From Leptospira wolffii serovar Khorat str. Khorat-H2 (GTDB lineage Bacteria > Spirochaetota > Leptospiria > Leptospirales > Leptospiraceae), in NCBI RefSeq assembly GCF_000306115.2, contig NZ_AKWX02000007.1:1-64000 (forward strand): DNA of 64,000 nt. The letters run 5' to 3'. Shown here piece after piece: positions 56,876 to 64,000 of the stretch. The notes under the pieces were generated by a model. The model had not been told where the DNA came from. It saw only the letters and a list, made by a program, of their open reading frames with translations, and ran no database searches. Every line of letters starts with the position of its first letter. Within the stretch, counting starts at the first letter, position 1. The position numbers and the translations under genes are program-made.

Positions 56876-58555
56876 TTAATCTAGTCTGGTATTCAATTGG
56901 TCCGGAGTAACTACGCCGGTCCAGAAAGTGGCTTGCAATTGGAAATATACCGTTTGGTTGTTCACGGTCTCATGCTCACGAGTGACAGGATCTACTCCGT
57001 ATTTCAGTACGGGAATCTGGTAGAATAACTGGGCCTTGAACAGGTGTTTGTCTCCGAATAGATTCAAACCCACCCAGTAGTATTTTTTAAGATCCGTATC
57101 TTCGATCTTACCGTTGCGGTTGAAATCTCCTTTTAGGAAATCGTATCTGAAAACGGGCATAATCCAATATTTATCGAATACTTGGATATTGTATCCGACG
57201 GTAGCCTGCCATCCGGAAAGACTGTTGGAGGCAGCTCCGCTATAGGCGGTGTAAGCTCCGCTCAGATAAAAGCCGTTCCAGCTCATGGTTCCATCGTAAG
57301 TATAACCTCTTAGATCCAGATTTTTCTGGCAATAGCTGGTTTGATAACTGGGAACCGCGCAATCGTAGGTGCTGTTGTCCGCGGTAGTTTGGGTGGTGAG
57401 AAGATACTGAGTAGGAGCTCCTCTCGGAATCGCGCCGTCCACCGCGAGAGTAGAGGCGGGTCCCGAACTAAAGCTTACGTTTTTAGTCTGCATGGCCGCG
57501 GCTCCAAGGGAGATTTTCAGATCCTTTTGAAAGATTTCCTCTCCTTCCTGCCAGCCGACGTTGCTACCGTTTTCCTTGACTAGTCCGCCTAAAACGTTCC
57601 ATTGCACTCTCGCAAAGTAAAGGGGAGAATTCAATACAGGTTGGTTGGGCCTTCCGGCTACCGTTAGGTCCTGGCGTCTGCCGGTACCGTAGTCTCCACC
57701 GGCTCCATGACCGTTACCCGCCATAAGGTCTACTGTTAGGTATTTTTCGTATTTTCCTTCGAAGAAATCCTTTAAGGGAGAAAGTCTGAGATTGACCCCC
57801 ATATCGAACTGCGGATAAGCATTGGTCATATAAGAGCGTTCCAAAGCGATGAAGTTCGCGGAAGACATCAGATATTCCCTATGAAACTGGGTAGGCAATT
57901 GCCCGAAGCTGACTCTCGCTCCCATGATAGGGATATTCACGTATAAGAAAGCTTCTTGGATATAACCCCTTCCTTCTTTCAAGGAAACGTTGGTAACTTC
58001 TCCCGTAGTATTTTTGCTTTGTGTGATATAGGGAGCGTTCAGCATGTTTTCTCCCCTCAGGTTCAAGGCCATTCCCCACCAGGATCCGCCTTGGTATTGG
58101 ACTCCCAAGCGAAGACGTCTGAAGTTCCAATCTACGGAGTTAAAGTCCCCGTTTCCGTTATTATAATTGGATCCGGTTTGGGCGGAAATTCCCCTAAATT
58201 GGACCCTTCCGGTGATAGTGAGTCTTTCTTTTTGGGGTTCATCGGGACGATTGGTAAGGTGATTCGGGTATGCATTGAATTTAGGATCATGCTTATTGAT
58301 CGCCTTATCGATCTTACTCTTAAATCTTCCCGGGCCGGGTTTGGTAAACAACTGTCCGTCCTGATCCTCATATATGGTGATTTCTTCCGGCTTCGGTTTT
58401 TCCGGAGCTGGCTTAGGGGGTTCTCCTCCTCCCTGTGCTAAGTGTTCTTGAGAGAATGCCGTTCCGGAAAGTAATAATAATCCGAAAGGCAGTAACCTTA
58501 GGAGGCAAAAGCGACCTAGGCCTATCATCTCATTCTTTTCTGCGTTCTTCTTCAT
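56876..58555 (-). CDS. phosphate-selective porin-like outer-membrane protein
   Basis: 559 residues. A signal peptide (LLPFGLLLLSGTAFS) is followed by a Pro/Glu-rich linker and a barrel of the OprP/OprO type: LTITGRVQFRGISAQ, WNFRRLRLGVQYQGG and many aromatic strands, with YYWVGLNLFGDKHLFKAQL late in the chain. OprP-type porins carry phosphate or polyphosphate across the outer membrane. Location at the head of the lipoprotein-pst genes and behind a Pho-box-like repeat supports this. The ATG at 58555 has a poor ribosome site. Confidence 0.8.
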   Translation of the reverse strand: MKKNAEKNEMIGLGRFCLLRLLPFGLLLLSGTAFSQEHLAQGGGEPPKPAPEKPKPEEITIYEDQDGQLFTKPGPGRFKSKIDKAINKHDPKFNAYPNHLTNRPDEPQKERLTITGRVQFRGISAQTGSNYNNGNGDFNSVDWNFRRLRLGVQYQGGSWWGMALNLRGENMLNAPYITQSKNTTGEVTNVSLKEGRGYIQEAFLYVNIPIMGARVSFGQLPTQFHREYLMSSANFIALERSYMTNAYPQFDMGVNLRLSPLKDFFEGKYEKYLTVDLMAGNGHGAGGDYGTGRRQDLTVAGRPNQPVLNSPLYFARVQWNVLGGLVKENGSNVGWQEGEEIFQKDLKISLGAAAMQTKNVSFSSGPASTLAVDGAIPRGAPTQYLLTTQTTADNSTYDCAVPSYQTSYCQKNLDLRGYTYDGTMSWNGFYLSGAYTAYSGAASNSLSGWQATVGYNIQVFDKYWIMPVFRYDFLKGDFNRNGKIEDTDLKKYYWVGLNLFGDKHLFKAQLFYQIPVLKYGVDPVTREHETVNNQTVYFQLQATFWTGVVTPDQLNTRLD

Positions 58556-58601
58556 TCAGAGTCCCTTGGTTTTTTTCGCAAATGAGGGGATTCCCTCGCG
58601 A

Positions 58602-58683
58602 ATTCTATTTCTTACGTTCAGGTAACAGAATGATCTCAGAAGGTTACAAAATGATTACAACATGGCGAGGATTTGGTTACAAA
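58602..58683 (-). promoter_or_regulatory. Pho-box-like repeats and promoter of the phosphate genes
   Basis: On the plus strand, GTTACAA (58643-58649) and ATTACAA (58654-58660) are separated by four bases, and a third GTTACAAA has its TTACA at 58677. The distances are 11 and 22 bases, one and two turns; GTAACA at 58622 is near the next step. Two 7-mers with 4-base spacers are the build of the Pho box. A possible -10 TAGAAT is at 58607-58602. Confidence 0.55.
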
Positions 58684-58940
58684 GCCGAGACGAGGCCTTT
58701 TTGCGGAAGTTCGGCATTAGTATAGTTACAAATTAGGAACGGGATTATCTAATCATATGTTTGTTGTTTTGGAATTTAGAGATCCGATTGCTCGACCGAC
58801 CCGGAAGAAAAAGATGCGAAGCCGAGACTTAAAGCTAAACGGATAATATTCGGTTGAAAGGATTGTAGATTGAGGGAATGGCGAAGGGTTATTCTATTCT
58901 TCTCAGGTATGTTAGAAAAATAGAATAAGGGATCATGGAT

Positions 58941-58989
58941 CTTTCCTCCGCGCTCATTCCTCTTGAAAAGGGATAAGAGGGGAGGAAAG
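58941..58989 (-). terminator. terminator of the exb-ton operon
   Basis: CTTTCCTCC (58941-58949) pairs with GGAGGAAAG (58981-58989); inside, CCTCTT (58959-58964) pairs with AAGAGG (58975-58980). On the minus strand a T-rich tract follows (TTATTCTATTTTTC). It lies eight bases past the tonB stop. The stretch from here to 58684 holds no gene I can support. Confidence 0.55.
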
Positions 58990-58996
58990 TCGTCGT

Positions 58997-59578
58997 TTAA
59001 TACAGATTGAAACGGACAGGTACCAGAACTTTTACGGTTATGGCCTTTCCTTCCAAAATCGAAGGGGAGTATTTCTTCCTGTAAAAGGTTTCGATCGCGG
59101 AATTTTCCAGACCGTAACCCAATGCTTTTCCGATGTTTCGGACTCTTAAGACTTCTCCCGAGTCTGCGATGACTACTTCTAATGTCAAGGTTCCCGTAAC
59201 ACCGGCAGCCTGAGCGTCCTTGGTATAAGCAGGGATCAGGTTAGGAGATAGATCCACCGGGGCGGTTGCTCCGGAAATAACTTGGTCTTGGGCGCCGGCG
59301 ATTCTCGGATCCTCTTTTTTCTTGAGAGTATCCGTTTCTTCGAAATCTCCGTCGTCGGGGGATCCCGTATTCGGGTCCTGGATCACCAAGTTGTCTACGA
59401 AAGCCACCTCATCCACCAAGCTCTCTAATCGGTTGGATTGGAAAGAAGGAATGTACCAGAAGGAAAACAATAACAACTGCAGTATTATCGAAACCCCTAC
59501 CCAGAATTCTACGCGATAACGATCGACGAACTTGCGTAGCTTTCCTCTGGGAGCTTCGATTGTCGTTTTTTGATTCAC
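58997..59578 (-). CDS. TonB-family energy transducer
   Basis: 193 residues. One N-terminal membrane helix ([21 protein letters not shown]) leads to an acidic linker (about 45-110) and a TonB C-terminal domain ([35 protein letters not shown]) of about 80 residues. It would carry inner-membrane energy to an outer-membrane receptor. GTG start with GGAGGTGG upstream, overlapping the ExbD stop. A TonB-dependent receptor is not in the window; the closest outer-membrane gene is the phosphate porin. Confidence 0.85.
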   Translation of the reverse strand: MNQKTTIEAPRGKLRKFVDRYRVEFWVGVSIILQLLLFSFWYIPSFQSNRLESLVDEVAFVDNLVIQDPNTGSPDDGDFEETDTLKKKEDPRIAGAQDQVISGATAPVDLSPNLIPAYTKDAQAAGVTGTLTLEVVIADSGEVLRVRNIGKALGYGLENSAIETFYRKKYSPSILEGKAITVKVLVPVRFNLY

Positions 59579-59994
59579 TTCAATCCACCTCCCTGAGTAG
59601 TCTTGGTGACTAAAGAAACTTTCAAGGCTCCCGCTTCTTTTAGAAGTTCGAAAGCGGAATCCAAATCGGCGTAAGGCAGATCCTTGTCTGCATGAACCAA
59701 TACCTTCAGATCGGGGGTAGTGGTTAGTTTCGCGCGAATATTATTGATCGCCTCGTTGATCGGCATCTTTACCTGATTATAAAAGACGCTTCTGTCTTTA
59801 TCCGCACTCAGGTATAAGTTTGCGATTTTCTTGTTCAACTGTTCTCCGCCCGGAACGTCGGGAAGGGCGATAGGAATGTCCGGATCAGTATCCAAAACCG
59901 AAGTCACCATGAAGAATACGAGCAGCAGGAAGGCGATGTCCGCCATCGAGCTGACCGGAATCTTAGGTGCTTCTTTCTTTTTCTTTAATGCCAT
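59575..59994 (-). CDS. exbD: ExbD/TolR-type biopolymer transport protein
   Basis: 139 residues. One helix with the proton-path Asp ([19 protein letters not shown], Asp near 20) and a periplasmic domain ([19 protein letters not shown]). It joins ExbB as part of the proton-driven motor. It is the second of two ExbD genes; having two is common when they form a heterodimer in the ExbB ring. It lies 14 bases after the other. Confidence 0.9.
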   Translation of the reverse strand: MALKKKKEAPKIPVSSMADIAFLLLVFFMVTSVLDTDPDIPIALPDVPGGEQLNKKIANLYLSADKDRSVFYNQVKMPINEAINNIRAKLTTTPDLKVLVHADKDLPYADLDSAFELLKEAGALKVSLVTKTTQGGGLK

Positions 59995-60008
59995 TATGTT
60001 CCCCGTCT

Positions 60009-60428
60009 TTACTTTAGCCGTTTAACGGATATTTTGGTAAATCCCCGCAGCTGGACGGCGGATAACGCGTCTAGCATGTTCCCGTATTTCGTTTCTCCGG
60101 TGGTTTTGATCAGTGCGATCTTTTCCGAGATATTGTCGATTTCTAGAGCGTTCAGTTCGGCGCGGAATTCCTTTAAATTCTGGTATTCCTTGGTGCCGAT
60201 CTTTTTATTACGCATCTTGATCACTTCACCCGAGACAAGGACCTCGTAGACGTTTTCCCTCAAAACCAGGGTTGGCTCCGCGTCTTTTCTAGGAAGTTGG
60301 ATATTCAAACCTTCCTTAACGAAGAAGACGGCGGTGACCATGAAGAAGACGAGAAGTAGGAAGGCGATATCCGACATCGACGATGCGGAGATTTCCTCGA
60401 GTTCTTTCTTTTTCTTAAGCTGAATCAT
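60009..60428 (-). CDS. exbD: ExbD/TolR-type biopolymer transport protein
   Basis: 139 residues with the same plan as the next ExbD: a basic start, the helix [20 protein letters not shown] with the Asp of the proton path, and a periplasmic domain. Close in the first 35 residues to its neighbour and different beyond, which fits a heterodimer. It starts 37 bases after the exbB stop. Confidence 0.9.
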   Translation of the reverse strand: MIQLKKKKELEEISASSMSDIAFLLLVFFMVTAVFFVKEGLNIQLPRKDAEPTLVLRENVYEVLVSGEVIKMRNKKIGTKEYQNLKEFRAELNALEIDNISEKIALIKTTGETKYGNMLDALSAVQLRGFTKISVKRLK

Positions 60429-60464
60429 AATAAGATCTTCTTACCGAAGCGATTCGGTCGCTTA

Positions 60465-61283
60465 TTACGCTCTCGCGTTATTTTTCAGGAACTCTTTGTA
60501 GATGCGGTTGGCCGCTTCTTCCACTTCGGAAGTAAAGCCGTCGATCCTGGAAGTAAGATACTGGTGGAAAGTCATCGCAGGAATCGCGATAATCAAACCT
60601 GCAGCGGTTGTAATCAAGGCTTCCTTGATACCACCGGCAACCACTTTCGCGTTTACTTGGTCTGCGTTTGCAATCGCGTCGAACGCGTTAATCATACCGG
60701 AAACCGTTCCCAAGAACCCGATCAAAGGAGCGATGGTGGAAACTGCGGCGATGATCACCAAACCTCTTTCCAAAACCGTGATGACTTCCGCAGCCTCTCT
60801 TTCGATTCCTTTGGCGAAGATTTCCGCGTTACCGGCGGAGACTTCGATTCCGTTTTTCAGAACGTCGGAGATTTTGTATTCGGAGTTCGCTGCGATGAAT
60901 TCTTTAGCGCCGTCTAAGCCCTTTGCATCCATCTTTTCCGCGAGGTCGATATTGAAACCTTTAGGAAGGAGTTTGGAAGTGAAAAGGAAATACAATCTCT
61001 CGAAGATGATACCGAGAGCGACGAAAGAGGAAAGAGCGAGGGGATACATGGTCCATCCTCCCTTTTCGAAGAGGTCCCAGAGTCCAACTTCCTCTTTAGG
61101 AGCAGGAGGAGCTACTTCAGGAGCGGGAGTAGCAGCCGGTTCTTCGACTTTTTGCTCCGTGGTAGGAGTAGCCGGAGCCTCGGTCTTTTGGGAGAATAGA
61201 GGAGAAGAAACCAACGTAATTGCGCCGGAAATGAGTAGAATAGCCACCCATTGGCGGTTCGAAAGAAATGCGAACTTATGCAT
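60465..61283 (-). CDS. exbB: ExbB/TolQ/MotA-type proton channel protein
   Basis: 272 residues. A signal-like helix ([20 protein letters not shown]) and a Pro/Ala/Glu-rich segment (about 35-65) precede the usual three-helix MotA/TolQ/ExbB core ([65 protein letters not shown]). The periplasmic N-terminal tail is longer than in Escherichia coli ExbB. It heads the exbB-exbD-exbD-tonB operon. Promoter signals should lie in 61284-61400. Confidence 0.9.
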   Translation of the reverse strand: MHKFAFLSNRQWVAILLISGAITLVSSPLFSQKTEAPATPTTEQKVEEPAATPAPEVAPPAPKEEVGLWDLFEKGGWTMYPLALSSFVALGIIFERLYFLFTSKLLPKGFNIDLAEKMDAKGLDGAKEFIAANSEYKISDVLKNGIEVSAGNAEIFAKGIEREAAEVITVLERGLVIIAAVSTIAPLIGFLGTVSGMINAFDAIANADQVNAKVVAGGIKEALITTAAGLIIAIPAMTFHQYLTSRIDGFTSEVEEAANRIYKEFLKNNARA

Positions 61284-61681
61284 TTAAAAAAATACCCCGT
61301 AAGAAGTTTATTAGAGAAATGTCTCATTGCTTCTTTACATAAATATTACATACTGGTTACCGATTGGCGACATTCGGTCCGGAGTCCTAGGCTCAGGCTT
61401 TTCGGATTTCCCGACTTGATTCCATTTTGTAATAGTTCCTACAGAAATTCGGAAAAAAGGGAACCGGATCGGCCGGCAAGACTGGGCGTGGGTTTTACGA
61501 AATAGCATGAAATTGAACCGAGGGATTTTTGGGCCTTTTGGGAACAGGAGCGGTTTTACGATACTGCTTGAAACCGCTTATCCATAGAATTCATTTAAAC
61601 CCTTACAGCCCCGGGGAATTTCACGAATATTCGTAGGATCGATCATTGTACGTGCAAAAATTAGAATGCAATATTTTATTC
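61284..61681. other. intergenic region without supported gene
   Basis: About 400 bases. It should contain the exbB promoter and the end of the amidohydrolase transcript. ACCGA-N10-TCGGT near 61357-61380 is a weak inverted repeat. I see no gene or clear terminator. Confidence 0.4.
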
Positions 61682-62995
61682 TTACTCTTGTTCCGGAGAG
61701 AATAGAACTCCTCCTCGCCAGACCGCTTTGGTATTTAAGGTATCGGTAATACGAACGGAAGGATCACCGTCTACAAGAACTAGATCCGCACGAAATCCGT
61801 TGGCAATTCGTCCTCGATCGATTAAACCGAAACGGCGAGCGGGAACGGAAGTTGCAGCGCGTAGGGCTTCTAAAGGAGTCAAGCCTGCGGCGACTAAGAG
61901 TTGGAGTTCATGATGTAAGCTTACTCCATGAGCTAACCCTCCTAGGCCGGGTGCGGGTTCGGATACGTCGCTTCCCGCTAGAATGTCCACACCTGCTCGA
62001 TGGAGTATTTTGACGTTATTAAAGACTAGGTTCAGGCTTCCTTGAGGATGAGTATTCATCGTACCGGAAAGGGATTCGAGCCATTCTTTACTTAGTTTAG
62101 AGCGAACTCGTTCGTCTTTTGCCAACCATGCGGCATTATTTCCGAAGGCGCTGGATATAACGGAGAGGGTAGGAATGATGAATGTTTTGGAAGAAGAGAG
62201 CGCCTGGATGAGATCGGTAGGAGGAGGCGAGTCTACAAATATATGCGCGAATCCGTCCACCCCAGCTTTTAACGCGCGCTTTGTTCCCACGATGGTCGTA
62301 GCATGAGCTACGGCCATTTTGCCCTGTCGGTGAGCCTCGTTAACTGAAGAGATGAGGACAGCATCGCTCGGCTCGGGAAGATTCGGGTAACCTACGATCG
62401 TTCCGTCTTCTATTATGATCTTAATATAATCGGCGCCCTCCGAAATTTGCTCGTCCACGAATTTCACCGCCTCTTCCGGAGTGGAAACGGAAGGAAAACT
62501 GAAAAAATACCGAATGATTAGGTTACTACTGCTATGAATATACTCCGAAGGGTGACCTCCTTTGGCGGTTACTCCCATGCCCGGAGAACGTACGTCGGCT
62601 AGATCATGACGCTCCGCAATTTTTTTGCGTTCCCTCTTGGACCAACTTCCCATCATCTCCAATTCGGTAGTGATGCCGAACTTCAGAGCGTCTTTCAAGC
62701 CCTCTTCGTCCGTATGGACATGAGAATCGATCAGCCCGGGCATTAATGTCGCACCGTGGGCATCGATCACTACGGCGTCCGCTGGAATCGGTCCGCCCAC
62801 CGATTGGATGATCTTGCCTTGGATCACGACAGTCGTATCCTCGATGATACGCTCTCCGTCGAAAATCCTTGCGTTCTTGATCGCGAAGGGCTCGTTTTTC
62901 AAAACGGCAGGCGCCCCTTTGCATCCTGCAAACTGACTTAGGATAGCTAGGGCGATTATACAAGAGGTCCAACCTGCGGCTTTATTCGGATTCAT
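61682..62995 (-). CDS. amidohydrolase-family lipoprotein
   Basis: About 437 residues. The signal peptide ends in SQFAGCKGA, a lipobox. The metal site follows the amidohydrolase pattern: DSHVHT (HxH, about 99), a Lys in DYIKIIIEDG (about 195), VAHATT (His about 226), GFAHIF (His about 246) and AGSDVSEP (Asp about 333). It resembles imidazolonepropionase/prolidase-like hydrolases of cyclic amides or peptides. The ATG at 62995 follows AAGGA; a frame to 63046 is in use by nothing. Outer or inner membrane site is not clear. Confidence 0.83.
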   Translation of the reverse strand: MNPNKAAGWTSCIIALAILSQFAGCKGAPAVLKNEPFAIKNARIFDGERIIEDTTVVIQGKIIQSVGGPIPADAVVIDAHGATLMPGLIDSHVHTDEEGLKDALKFGITTELEMMGSWSKRERKKIAERHDLADVRSPGMGVTAKGGHPSEYIHSSSNLIIRYFFSFPSVSTPEEAVKFVDEQISEGADYIKIIIEDGTIVGYPNLPEPSDAVLISSVNEAHRQGKMAVAHATTIVGTKRALKAGVDGFAHIFVDSPPPTDLIQALSSSKTFIIPTLSVISSAFGNNAAWLAKDERVRSKLSKEWLESLSGTMNTHPQGSLNLVFNNVKILHRAGVDILAGSDVSEPAPGLGGLAHGVSLHHELQLLVAAGLTPLEALRAATSVPARRFGLIDRGRIANGFRADLVLVDGDPSVRITDTLNTKAVWRGGVLFSPEQE

Positions 62996-63604
62996 GCAAC
63001 GATTCCTTTTTTTAATGAGACCGACTAGGGAAGATTCCGATCCCAAATATTCAACGAAAATTATGGAGAGAATTTTTTATGTTAGCGAATGGAGCGGTCG
63101 TTTTTGCGAAATTGTGTGGAGCATCGAGTCGGATCATTACAAAGCGAAGGCAAATGGGAGTGTCTTAAAAATTTCACACAATTTAATCTTGAGATAAGGC
63201 TCTCATGACAGTCAAGCCGTGAGCTTTGAAATTTTTAGTTCTTTTAGTTTCTCCATGTCAACATACTTTTTAGTTCCCCATTTCGTGGAGGCAACATGCC
63301 TAAGACGAGCAGTGGCCAACATTATGGCAGATCTACCATCCGGGAAAGCTCTCACAACTTTTGTTCTTCTCTTGATCTCTTTTGTGATCCTTTCCGGATG
63401 GTTGCTGATTTTATTTTTTGTAAATATTATTTATTTAGAATATTGTTACAAAACGATTTTATATTTATATCCAAAATGGGATATGTGTTTCGCATAACTT
63501 TATTATGCGATTGAGTATTTGAATCGTTCTCGATTTCCTGCTGATGCTCTGGTTTTTAAGAGAGGTTTGGGAATGGAGGTTTCGATTTGGAATAAGGACG
63601 AGTC
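62996..63604. other. intergenic region with possible small membrane ORF
   Basis: About 600 A+T-rich bases. An ATG at 63324 opens a 57-codon frame to 63497 whose first half is one strong membrane helix (TTFVLLLISFVILSGWLLIL). Its ribosome site is poor. A second frame starting at 63296 has a good GGAGG site but encodes an unconvincing peptide. Either could be a small protein or neither. Nothing else is recognised. Confidence 0.25.
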
Positions 63605-63640
63605 GAGGAAAAAGAACAAGCCGACTTACGATGCCGGCTC
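63605..63640 (-). terminator. terminator of the right-edge gene
   Basis: On the minus strand AGCCG (63639-63635) pairs with CGGCT (63623-63619), followed by TGTTCTTTTTCC. It lies about 30 bases after the stop at 63672. Confidence 0.5.
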
Positions 63641-63671
63641 ATTCGGAAATCTTGAGTTTTGCGGGAATAAT

Positions 63672-64000
63672 CTATTCTCGTTTTAGGTGATAGAGTTTGA
63701 ATTTTCCTTTGTATTCCAAAATGCTTCTAAAAGAACTTAAGGTGAGAGTTTCCTTGGTGCTCGGGCTATACAGAGTGGTTCTGCAGCCTAAATGCAAGGT
63801 AAAAGGTCCATATTTTTCAGGCTCTCTTTTGCATTCTAATTTTTGGAATACAAAATCTTTTCCTTCTAACTTGAACAAAAGTTCTTTCACTACTATATTG
63901 GACTCCATGGTCATATGGTCGTAAGCCAATTGGGGGCTCATTCCTTGGTCGGAAGAAAATTTTTCTCCTACATGGTTCCAGAACATAGTATTATGTTCAT
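63672..64000 (-). CDS. hypothetical protein, cut by the window edge
   Basis: The frame is open to the right edge, so the start lies outside or at an ATG at 63986. The 108 or so visible residues include YDHMTMESNIVVKELLFKLEG, a Cys pair (KLECKRE, LGCRTT) and a Lys-rich C-terminal end. The pattern suggests a mostly beta fold, perhaps the end of an exported protein. No family is recognised. Confidence 0.5.
   Translation of the reverse strand, partial: EHNTMFWNHVGEKFSSDQGMSPQLAYDHMTMESNIVVKELLFKLEGKDFVFQKLECKREPEKYGPFTLHLGCRTTLYSPSTKETLTLSSFRSILEYKGKFKLYHLKRE

Noticed and set aside
60502..61287. 261-codon open frame on the plus strand opposite exbB
   Set aside because: It is antisense to a clear ExbB gene with full family motifs and codes for a low-complexity, motif-free peptide.

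Overview
The window looks like chromosomal DNA of a Leptospira-type spirochaete, probably one of the higher-GC species. This rests on gene content and style: many lipoproteins with loose lipoboxes, two very large membrane SpoIIE-type phosphatases with HAMP and TPR parts, beta-barrel proteins without close named relatives, a START-domain secreted protein, and frequent TTG/GTG starts. No rRNA, tRNA, CRISPR array, insertion sequence or prophage was recognised. Gene calls are from reading the sequence; no database search was run.

Left part (0-13 kb): metabolic and detoxification genes. A lipoprotein and a membrane fatty acid hydroxylase are followed by two separate monooxygenase/TetR pairs, each divergent with palindromes between the genes (an aromatic-ring FAD monooxygenase near 2-4 kb and a flavin-containing monooxygenase near 10-12 kb). 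Between them lie a PF10118-type diiron protein, a GFA-type zinc protein, a serine hydrolase lipoprotein, an ABC-F ATPase, a thioesterase and a YdcZ-type membrane protein.

Middle part (13-36 kb): signalling and surface genes. Two paralogous 7TM-HAMP-SpoIIE-TPR proteins flank an NmrA-like reductase and an AraC regulator. Then come an ABC-2 exporter pair, a 1056-residue lipoprotein with fibronectin III, PKD-like and thrombospondin type 1 modules, a short RecQ, a 7TMR-DISM histidine kinase, two probable outer-membrane proteins, an ArsR regulator with two matched operators, a coiled-coil protein with a C-terminal frameshift, and a beta-carbonic anhydrase.

Right part (36-64 kb): energy and nutrient genes. 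A periplasmic redox operon (di-heme peroxidase, metallophosphoesterase, monoheme cytochrome, lipoprotein) is followed on the other strand by a six-gene sulfur operon (XRE-cupin regulator, rhodanese, YeeE/YedE transporter, MetQ, MetN, MetI). An MBOAT/SGNH acyltransferase pair, an adenylate cyclase, a DinB/ATP-grasp pair and a Fic protein come next. A phosphate block then combines ExbB-ExbD-ExbD-TonB, a phosphate-porin-like protein, a lipoprotein and PstS-PstC-PstA-PstB. An amidohydrolase lipoprotein and a gene cut by the window edge close the window.

The strongest unlabelled signals are regulatory. A 19-bp operator shared (one mismatch) between the sulfur operon and the carbonic anhydrase gene sits in a leaderless promoter at the latter. 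Twin GTTCAA-N6-TTGAAC sites flank arsR, one exactly filling a -35/-10 spacer. An array of TGCGGAGAAT repeats precedes fic. Pho-box-like repeats with 11-bp phasing precede the phosphate porin.
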